A stretch of 64,000 bases of DNA from Spiroplasma endosymbiont of Diplazon laetatorius (lineage in GTDB: Bacteria > Bacillota_I > Bacilli_A > Mycoplasmatales > Mycoplasmataceae): contig NZ_OZ026458.1 of assembly GCF_964019625.1 (NCBI RefSeq), positions 915,439 to 979,438 of the forward strand, in the 5' to 3' direction. Positions 57,641 through 64,000 of this stretch are shown here, one piece after another. Position 1 is the first letter of the stretch; every line of letters starts with the position of its first letter. The position numbers and the translations under genes were made by a program. Under the pieces are notes generated by a model that did no database searches, was not told the DNA's origin, and saw only the letters and a program-made list of their open reading frames with translations.

Positions 57641-58105
57641 ATGGAAAAAGAAATTATAAGATTATCAAATAAAGATGATTTAAATTATGAACTTATCTCA
57701 GAGATAGTTTATAAGTTTTTTACACACGAAGGTAAATCTATTTTGAATGGTTTTGATTACAGAATAAATAAAAAAGAGAGGGTTTGATTTATAAACTTTG
57801 CTCCTTTTAAAAAAATAAAACAAATAATAGAAAAAGAAAAGTATGCCATTTACCCTTCAAACGATCTTAGTGAAATATTTTTATTCAATGATACAGGTTC
57901 AAAAAAGTTAATTGAAGAAAGATATAAAAAATTAAAAAACAGTAAAGATGAAATACTGGTATTTGCTAAATTTAAAGATAATTATATGTATGAAGGATAT
58001 AAATTTTTGGGAATTTATAAATTTGAAGGAATGGTCGAAAATAAGCTAAGTAATTTGGTGTTTAAAAGAGTAAGAAATGACTATGTTTTAACAAAACAAA
58101 AATAA
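57641..58105 (+). CDS. Hypothetical protein between mreB copies, 154 aa
   Basis: The ORF is hidden in a standard-code scan because of a TGA (Trp at residue 48). ATG 57641 follows GAGGTTATT. The 154-aa product is Lys-rich and beta-alpha mixed, with segments VWFINFAPFKKIKQI, AIYPSNDLSEIFLF and YMYEGYKFLGIYKFEGM. The pattern is reminiscent of small domains found with nucleases, but no catalytic motif is visible. I recognise no family. It separates mreB copies D and E and ends 70 bp before the latter. Confidence 0.65.
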
Positions 58106-58110
58106 CCCCC

Positions 58111-58139
58111 TTGTTTTCTATATACGAAAATAGTATAAT
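58111..58139 (+). promoter_or_regulatory. Promoter of mreB paralogue E
   Basis: TTGTTT (58111-58116) and TATAAT (58134-58139) are separated by 17 bases, the best -35/-10 pair in the cluster. It lies 37 bases before the start codon of mreB E. Confidence 0.65.
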
Positions 58140-58175
58140 AAGAGTACATATTTTATTATGGCTCAGGAGGTATTT

Positions 58176-59234
58176 ATGAAAATAGATGAACGTACATTTA
58201 TTGCCTTAGATTTAGGTACAAGTAACATATTAGCTTTTGTTGGAAGACAAGGGATTGTTTATGACGAACCATCAATCATGGCATATGACAACATTACAAA
58301 CACATTAGTTGCTTTAGGTGGAGACGCTTACAACATGGTGGGTAAAACTCACGAAAACATTAGAATGGTAGTTCCAATTAAAGATGGAGTTATTACAGAT
58401 TTAGACGCAGCTAAAGACATGTTAAAACACGTATTTAGTAAACTAAAAATGTTAAATGACTGAAAAAACTCAATCATTTTATTAGCTTGTCCAAGTGAAG
58501 TTACTGAATTAGAGAGAGAAGCTCTAAAACAAGTTGCTTACGATATGGGAGCAGAAATCGTTATTGTTGAAGAAGAAGTTAAAATGGCTGCATTAGGTGC
58601 AGGAATCAACATTGATGTACCAAGAGGACACATCGTTATCGATATCGGTGGAGGAACTACTGATATAGCTATTATTTCAGCTGGAGATGTTGTTATTTCA
58701 AGATCAATCAAAGTTGCTGGAAATGCATTAGATGAAGAAATCAAAAAATACATTAGATCAGAATACAATGTTACAATTGGTGACATAAGTGCTGAAGATG
58801 TTAAAAAAGAATTAGGTTCATTAGCTAAATATAAAGGTGAAAGAACTATGTCTGTATTCGGTAGAGATATCGTTTCAGGATTACCAAAAGAAGCAATTAT
58901 TAGTTCAGAAGAAATTAGAAACGTTTTAGTTAACGCATTTAGTAGAATTACTGACTTATTAATAGAATTAATGGAAAATACACCTCCTGAATTAGCTGGA
59001 GATATAATTTCAAACGGATTTACAATTTGTGGTGGTGGATCACAAATAAGAGGAATTAAAGAATACTTTAATGGTATATTCTCAGTTCCTTGTCATGTTT
59101 CACCAAACCCATTAACAGGTGTTATTGAGGGAGCAAAAGTATTCCAAAAAATAATTAATGACAGAATTGAAAAAGATTACTATGGAAAAAACGCAAGAAA
59201 CGTTAAAAAAGGTAGTCAAACTTCATACTTATAG
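58176..59234 (+). CDS. mreB: MreB cytoskeletal protein, paralogue E
   Basis: The 352-aa copy starts at ATG 58176 seven bases after CAGGAGG; an in-frame ATG at 58158 would put that site inside the gene. It has IALDLGTSNILAFV, ACPSEVTELEREAL and DIGGGTTDIAIISAG, with CGGGSQIRGIKEY replacing the usual ALIRG. A TGA-coded Trp occurs near residue 97. Its C-terminal tail ends GSQTSYL. It is followed by a bidirectional terminator shared with tatD. Confidence 0.95.
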
Positions 59235-59240
59235 TAAATA

Positions 59241-59276
59241 AAAAAAATTGGTTTAAATAAAAACCAATTTTTTTTA
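59241..59276. terminator. Bidirectional terminator
   Basis: AAATTGGTTT and AAACCAATTT form a strong stem with A and T runs on both sides, between the convergent mreB E and tatD. It overlaps the tatD stop. Confidence 0.9.
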
Positions 59277-60068
59277 TGCTAATTTGAAAACTTTCATTGC
59301 ATTATTTGTAGTTGCTTCAATAACATCAGACTTATTAATTTTTTTGATGCTAGCTATTTTTTCTACAGTGTAGACAATGTTTTTAGACATATTTAACTTC
59401 CCTCTTTTTGGCTCAGGAGTTAAATACGGAGCATCTGTTTCAACTATAATTTCATTTAAAGATAGTTTTTCTACAGCTTCTTGTAAAGCTGTTGCATTTT
59501 TAAATGTTACAACCCCAGGAATTGAAATTACATAACCTCGGCTTGTAAATTTCTCAGCTAGTTCTATACCTCTTGTATAACAGTGAACTATAGCCCTTTT
59601 TACTTTCAATTCATCTAGAATTTCTAGAGCATCTAAGTAAGCTTGATCTGAGCTATCTTTGTCTCTCAAGTGCATCATAACAGCAAGATCATTTCTTTGT
59701 GCTATTTTGATTTGCTCTTTGAAAAACTCTTTTTGCATTTCTTTATATTTGTCAGTGTAATAATAATCCAAACCAACTTCACCAATGGCTACTACATTTT
59801 CACCATGAGCCATTGTATCTATTTCTTCTAAATCTTCTATTGTAAATTTATTCACATCGTTTGGGTGAATACCAACTGCAGCATAAACATTTGGATATTT
59901 CATCGCATACTTACATGCTTCTCTTGATGATTTTATGTCAAATCCCACACAGCAAAAGTGTGATACACCAACAATTTTTGCATCGTTAATCATGTCTGCT
60001 GCTTCAAATTCTTTTTCTTTATAAACAACGTCATTGAAATGAGTGTGTGTGTCAAATATACCAGCCAT
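59274..60068 (-). CDS. tatD: TatD family metal-dependent DNase
   Basis: The 264-aa product has the TatD metal motifs FDTHTHFNDVVYK, GEVGLDYYY, VMMHLRDKD, IVHCYTRG and ETDAPYLTPEPKRG. Members are 3'-5' exonucleases, although cellular roles vary. I chose ATG 60068 over the upstream Met because it matches the family start and follows AGGAAAT. It starts nine bases after mnmE, so both are in one operon. Confidence 0.92.
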   Translation of the reverse strand: MAGIFDTHTHFNDVVYKEKEFEAADMINDAKIVGVSHFCCVGFDIKSSREACKYAMKYPNVYAAVGIHPNDVNKFTIEDLEEIDTMAHGENVVAIGEVGLDYYYTDKYKEMQKEFFKEQIKIAQRNDLAVMMHLRDKDSSDQAYLDALEILDELKVKRAIVHCYTRGIELAEKFTSRGYVISIPGVVTFKNATALQEAVEKLSLNEIIVETDAPYLTPEPKRGKLNMSKNIVYTVEKIASIKKINKSDVIEATTNNAMKVFKLA

Positions 60069-60076
60069 ATAATTTC

Positions 60077-61429
60077 CTACTTTCCTAAACAATATTTTCT
60101 AAATATGTTATCAATAACTTCTTCATCAGCGTCATATATACCTAAAAGATTATTTAAAATTTTTAAAATTTCATATAAATCTACATTTATTAAATCTGTT
60201 GTGAATCCATCACTTATATTTCTTGAACAATTCTCTAATAAAGTTAAGATATTTTTAAACATTTCTATGTGAAATGCATTTGATAAAAGAGGGACCTCAG
60301 TTTCCAATAAATCACCGTTATTGAATTCTTCTTCAATTTTATTTATTAGATTTTTAATGTCTCCATTTATTGCAGATATTAAAATTAAATCTTTAAATTC
60401 CTTTTGAATCTCTTTAATTTCTTGTTCACTTAATAATTCTATTTTATTTAGAACTACCAAATGTTTTTTGTCTCTTATCTTTTCATATATCTCATAATTA
60501 ATTTTACCTTTATTTATAACAAATAAAATAAGATTCGATGTATTAATTAAAGATATACTTTTTTCAATTCCGATTTGTTCAACTTTATCTTCTGTATTTC
60601 TTATACCGGCTGTGTCTATTAGATTAAGTGTAAAATTCTCAAAGTTAAGTTGTCCTTCTACTATATCTCTTGTTGTACCTTCTACATCAGTTACTATAGC
60701 TTTCTCCTCTGAGATCAAAGAATTTAAAAGTGAGGATTTACCTACATTGGTTTCTCCTAAAATTAAAGTGTTTATTCCAGAATTTAAATAATTAAATCTC
60801 TTACTTGCCTCTAAAATTTTCATAACTTCTTTTTGTAATTTGTCTAGTTCTTGAGAAATTTCTTCAGCACTAGAACCCTCAACATCATCATAATCAGGAT
60901 AATCAATTGAGGTTTGAATCTTAGAAATAAGAACAATTAAATCTTTTTTCATATCTAAAAGCGCCTTGTTGTTTTTACCTTCTAAATTTAAGGCATTTAA
61001 TTTTAAAGCTAACTCGTTTTTAGAATCAATTAAGTTATTAATGCTTTCAGCTTGAATTAAATTTATTCGTCCATTCAAATAAGCTCTTTGGGAAAATTCT
61101 CCTGGAAGCGCAGGTCTTGCACCATTTGAAATAAGCAACGATATTATTTTATTTGTAAGTAAAATTCCACCATGACATTGTATTTCAACAACGTTTTCTC
61201 CCGTGAAAGATTTACCTTCAACAAATGTAAGAATTAAAGATTCATCTATAATGTCTTTTCCATCATAAATTTTTCTAAGTTGCATTTTATTTTCTTGATC
61301 AAGTTTCTTTCCAACTATTTTATTAACTATATCTATAGATTGCTCTCCAGATAATCTAATAATTGATATTGCTTGTCTAGAAACTTTTGTAGCACAAGCA
61401 ACTATTGTATCGTTTAAATTTATTTTCAT
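60077..61429 (-). CDS. mnmE: tRNA modification GTPase MnmE
   Basis: MnmE works with MnmG to modify U34 of tRNAs. The 450-aa product has the N-terminal tetrahydrofolate-binding domain (RQAISIIRLSGEQS), the G domain with GETNVGKSSLLNSL, DTAGIR and NKIEL, and the C-terminal FRKYCLGK motif whose Cys is conserved in the family. No TGA lies inside. It is upstream of tatD and downstream of the khpB-like gene. Confidence 0.95.
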   Translation of the reverse strand: MKINLNDTIVACATKVSRQAISIIRLSGEQSIDIVNKIVGKKLDQENKMQLRKIYDGKDIIDESLILTFVEGKSFTGENVVEIQCHGGILLTNKIISLLISNGARPALPGEFSQRAYLNGRINLIQAESINNLIDSKNELALKLNALNLEGKNNKALLDMKKDLIVLISKIQTSIDYPDYDDVEGSSAEEISQELDKLQKEVMKILEASKRFNYLNSGINTLILGETNVGKSSLLNSLISEEKAIVTDVEGTTRDIVEGQLNFENFTLNLIDTAGIRNTEDKVEQIGIEKSISLINTSNLILFVINKGKINYEIYEKIRDKKHLVVLNKIELLSEQEIKEIQKEFKDLILISAINGDIKNLINKIEEEFNNGDLLETEVPLLSNAFHIEMFKNILTLLENCSRNISDGFTTDLINVDLYEILKILNNLLGIYDADEEVIDNIFRKYCLGK

Positions 61430-61474
61430 ATTATCTTCTTCCCAATCTTGATTATAACAAAAGAAAACCAGAAA

Positions 61475-62035
61475 TTATTTTTCCGGTTTGTATATTATTC
61501 TTATTTTTCTATCCCCAATAAGTCCTTTGGTTCTAATTTTTAAATTTTTATAGTTTGCTAACATTGTATTAATTCTTGTTCTTACTTTTTTAGTATATGG
61601 AGGAAGAGTAATATCTCCTTTTGTTTTTAAGATATTATTAATTTCTTCTTTAAACTTCAACATATCAAAGTTTCGAGAATTTATATTAGCTCTATTAAAA
61701 TCTAAAAATGTGAAATCGAAGTACATACCTTTTATATTTTTAAGAATTATCTTTATAAAGTTTATTAAAGTTTTTTTTGTCTCTGATGAGACTTCTACTT
61801 TAGAACTAAAGCATAGTACATTTTTTTCTTTAGATTTCATATAGAAGAAACTAACTATTCTGATATCACATATTTTTGAAAGCTGCCTGTTCAAAAAATC
61901 AATCAGTTCAATTCTTGTTTCTGTGTGAGTAAATAAAATCACTTCCCCTAAGTTATTTAGAAAAACTAGATTAGTTTTTGGTTTTTTACTTATTAAGAAG
62001 TGATTAAATTTATTATTTCTTATTTTTAGTTTCAT
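61475..62035 (-). CDS. Divergent KhpB/Jag-like RNA-binding protein
   Basis: The gene sits between yidC and mnmE, exactly where khpB (jag) is in Firmicutes. The 186-aa product starts MKLKIRNNKFNHF and ends in a segment like the R3H domain: LPPYTKKVRTRINTMLANYK followed by IRTKGLIGDRKIRIIYKP. The R-x3-H hallmark is not intact, as the His position reads Asn. The N-terminal part has no clear KH motif by eye. The start overlaps the yidC stop by 23 bp. Identity rests mainly on position. Confidence 0.55.
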   Translation of the reverse strand: MKLKIRNNKFNHFLISKKPKTNLVFLNNLGEVILFTHTETRIELIDFLNRQLSKICDIRIVSFFYMKSKEKNVLCFSSKVEVSSETKKTLINFIKIILKNIKGMYFDFTFLDFNRANINSRNFDMLKFKEEINNILKTKGDITLPPYTKKVRTRINTMLANYKNLKIRTKGLIGDRKIRIIYKPEK

Positions 62036-63224
62036 TTGAAACTTTTGCAGCTATTGTTTTGTTTTTTTCAATTTGTTTTTCTCTTTTTTTCTTCATCCTT
62101 GAGACTTTTGTTTCTTTTAAGAAATGGAAAGTCAAGGTTTGAATTATTTGGAAAGTAGAAGAGAAGATTCAGTAGATAGCAACCCCTGACGCAATGTTAA
62201 ACACAACGAATAGGAATACAACCATGAATACTATCTGCATAATAAGTTGTTTTTTTCTTGCTTTCTTCTGTTGTTCAGATTCTAACTTAGGTTTTTTCTT
62301 GAACAATTGAAGTATCATTGGAAGCATCATTGATCCAATTTGTAAAGGAAGATAAACAACAATAAGAGTTAAGTATATTCAATTACCTTGTTGAATTTGT
62401 TGGAAAGGAACTTCAACCAGTGTAATCTTACCAGCAGTTGCAACTTTTAGAGCATGTGTTGCTCTAACAACTGCGAACATCGCAAACAAGAATGGCATTG
62501 AAAGGAACGAAGTTGCAATTGAACTCATTGGACTAATACCTTCTTTTTTATATAAAGCCATTAATTCCATTTGTTGTTTTTGTTTTGCACTTGGGTCTGA
62601 AGAATTTTTATATTTCTCTTGAACCTCAGCTTGTTTAGCTTGTAATCCCTGCATTTTTTCTTGATTTAATTGAGTCTTTCATGTAAATGCTAAAGTTATA
62701 CCTCTAATAATTATTGAAGTAAAGAATATAGCAAATATTGCTGAAACACCATACGATGCTGAGTTTGGATCTAGACTACCATCTTCTGCATGAGTAGAGA
62801 ATAAACTAATAAACCCTACCAATACAAATGATAATGGATAGACAAAGAAACCATAGAATGGTGAAGAAGTAACACTGAATGCTTCACCTCAATTTGAAAT
62901 TGAGTTATAAGCGTATTCTTTTAATTCACCTGTTTTTGGATCAATCATAAATCAATGAGTTTTAGAACTATAGTCCCCCAAAGATGTAATGATTATTTCA
63001 AAAGATACCCCTGGAGAATAAACTTTATTCCCAGCCATATCAGTTACTGTATTAACAGTATACTGTGGTTGATACATTTGTACACATCCTCACAGCATAG
63101 AAACGATAATAAATACAAATAACACTAGTTTAGTTCAAACTCAAATTAATTTTAATCAATCTTTTTTAGTCTTCTTTTTATTACTATTATTATTTAGGTA
63201 TTTAGAATAGTCCTGTTTGTACAA
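62013..63224 (-). CDS. yidC: Membrane protein insertase YidC
   Basis: YidC inserts membrane proteins. The 403-aa product has five or six hydrophobic helices and the family core: IIIRGITLAFTWKTQLNQEKM with the groove Arg, KYKNSSDPSAKQKQQMELM, PMSSIATSFLSMPFLF, and a basic C-terminal tail. No ATG is available upstream, and I place the start at TTG 63224, six bases after GAGGTG. The N-terminus has a TGA-rich helix. It follows rnpA by 15 bp and overlaps the khpB-like gene. Confidence 0.92.
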
Positions 63225-63239
63225 GATATTCACCTCTCT

Positions 63240-63569
63240 TTATTTTATTAGCAATAGCGATTTTCTAAGATCTTCTAGATTCTCCTCAAAGGTTCTATCA
63301 ACGATCATGATTCTTGCCATCAAAACAACATCATAACTCTTATCTTTTAGCTCTTCTAATAATTTATAAATCATAGACCTTACTTGTCTTTTGATTTTGT
63401 TTCTAAATACAGCATTTCCCATTTTCTTTCCTACAGAAATACCGTATCTGAATCTATTTAAATCATTTTTCTTAAAATAAATTACAAATCCCTTTGTCTT
63501 AATGAATCTTTTGTTTCCAATAATACTTTGAAATTCATGATTTCTTTTAATTATATTTATATTTTTCAT
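63240..63569 (-). CDS. rnpA: Ribonuclease P protein component
   Basis: RnpA helps the RNase P RNA process tRNA precursors. The 109-aa basic product has the signature RYGISVGKKMGNAVFRNKIKR, the RNA-binding block of the family. It lies between rpmH and yidC. The catalytic RNA is not in this window. Confidence 0.94.
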   Translation of the reverse strand: MKNINIIKRNHEFQSIIGNKRFIKTKGFVIYFKKNDLNRFRYGISVGKKMGNAVFRNKIKRQVRSMIYKLLEELKDKSYDVVLMARIMIVDRTFEENLEDLRKSLLLIK

Positions 63570-63577
63570 ATTAAGTA

Positions 63578-63712
63578 TTAAGCAGTAAGTTTAGCTCTAC
63601 CTTTAGCTCTTCTTGCCTTAATAACTTTTCTACCATTTTTAGTTGCCATTCTAGCTCTAAAACCGTGAGTTCTAGCATGCTTGATTTTACTTGGCTGTCA
63701 AGTTCTTTTCAT
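63578..63712 (-). CDS. rpmH: 50S ribosomal protein L34
   Basis: The 44-aa product [20 protein letters not shown] and the Arg/Lys-rich remainder match L34 throughout, with the Trp coded by TGA. It begins the rpmH-rnpA-yidC run beside oriC. A TATAAT on the minus strand at 63750-63755 is its probable -10 box. Being short and interrupted by TGA it is easily missed. Confidence 0.96.
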
Positions 63713-63839
63713 AAAACTACCTCCTTTTTTAAACAAAACTTCATTTAAGATTATAACTTAAAAACATATCATTTTGTTATTTAATATTGTATTTTCTTGA
63801 TTATTATGGATTTTTGCTTATTCTTAATAACTTTATAAC

Positions 63840-63973
63840 AAAAATAGATTGTGGATAACTTTAGAAAAACCTTTATTTATAGGTTTATTTTCATTAAAGT
63901 TATCCACATTTTATATTCATTTGTATGTGTTTTTAAAGTTATCCACATCAAAGCAATGTGGATAACTTATAAT
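63840..63973. other. oriC: Chromosomal origin region (oriC) with DnaA boxes
   Basis: Four exact TTATCCACA boxes occur between rpmH and the expected dnaA: 63850-63858 (minus), 63900-63908 (plus), 63939-63947 (plus) and 63957-63965 (minus). The region between them is almost pure A/T, suitable for unwinding. A TATAAT (63968-63973) and a GAGGTG site (63990-63995) directly follow, so dnaA should start within about ten bases of the right edge. Confidence 0.9.
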
Positions 63974-64000
63974 CTAAATGTTAATATTCGAGGTGAAAAA

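Overview
The window is very AT-rich and uses the Mollicutes code, in which UGA encodes Trp. tuf, fusA, prfA, argS, purB and most other long genes are interrupted by in-frame TGA exactly where the family has Trp, and TGG is rare. Five mreB paralogues, plectrovirus-type genes and several long proteins I cannot place in any known family point to Spiroplasma. I do not name a species. The right edge (63.84-64.0 kb) is the chromosome origin: four consensus DnaA boxes lie between rpmH and the expected dnaA, whose Shine-Dalgarno is the last element in the window.

Layout. 1-2.8 kb: plectrovirus-derived minus-strand genes (four small ORFs, an intact HUH replication protein, a GIY-YIG nuclease) with three copies of a TTAGGCGG hairpin. 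2.8-7.2 kb: str operon rpsL-rpsG-fusA, then tuf. 7.3-16.7 kb: lineage-specific block with a P/Q-rich 701-aa protein, an 884-aa membrane-anchored protein carrying three 95-residue repeats, a RecB/Cas4-like nuclease, a plus-strand proline-rich protein and a multi-pass membrane protein. 16.7-22.5 kb: prmC, prfA, tdk, an NrnA-like phosphoesterase, a 616-aa protein with a possible degenerate ABC-ATPase start, rpmE. 22.6-26.9 kb: a purine permease behind a guanine-class riboswitch, a membrane protein, an orphan HTH protein, fba, an ECF S-component. 27-35.9 kb: pyrG, rpoE, an HD hydrolase, gltX, ispF, ychF, a DUF951 protein, parB, parA, rsmG.

36-47.2 kb: two APC permeases, mnmG, metG, an HPRT-like gene with altered active-site motifs, purB, purA, pth, prs, all minus and mostly overlapping or nearly so. 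47.5-49.2 kb (plus): an ABC-F ATPase behind a structured leader, and a 52-aa CxxC protein. 49.2-51.2 kb (minus): ispE, rsmA, rnmV. 51.3-59.2 kb (plus): five mreB genes, one catalytically divergent, interleaved with argS and an unrecognised 154-aa gene. 59.3-63.7 kb (minus): tatD, mnmE, a KhpB/Jag-like gene, yidC, rnpA, rpmH, the usual gene order beside dnaA.

Functionally the window combines translation (ribosomal proteins, elongation and release factors, three aminoacyl-tRNA synthetases, tRNA modification), purine uptake and salvage or interconversion (permease, HPRT-like protein, PurA, PurB, Prs), pyrimidine salvage (Tdk, PyrG), chromosome partition and origin functions, and the MreB cytoskeleton. 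No tRNA, rRNA, IS element or CRISPR array was recognised. The least explained parts are the 7.3-16.7 kb block and the plectroviral hairpin family.
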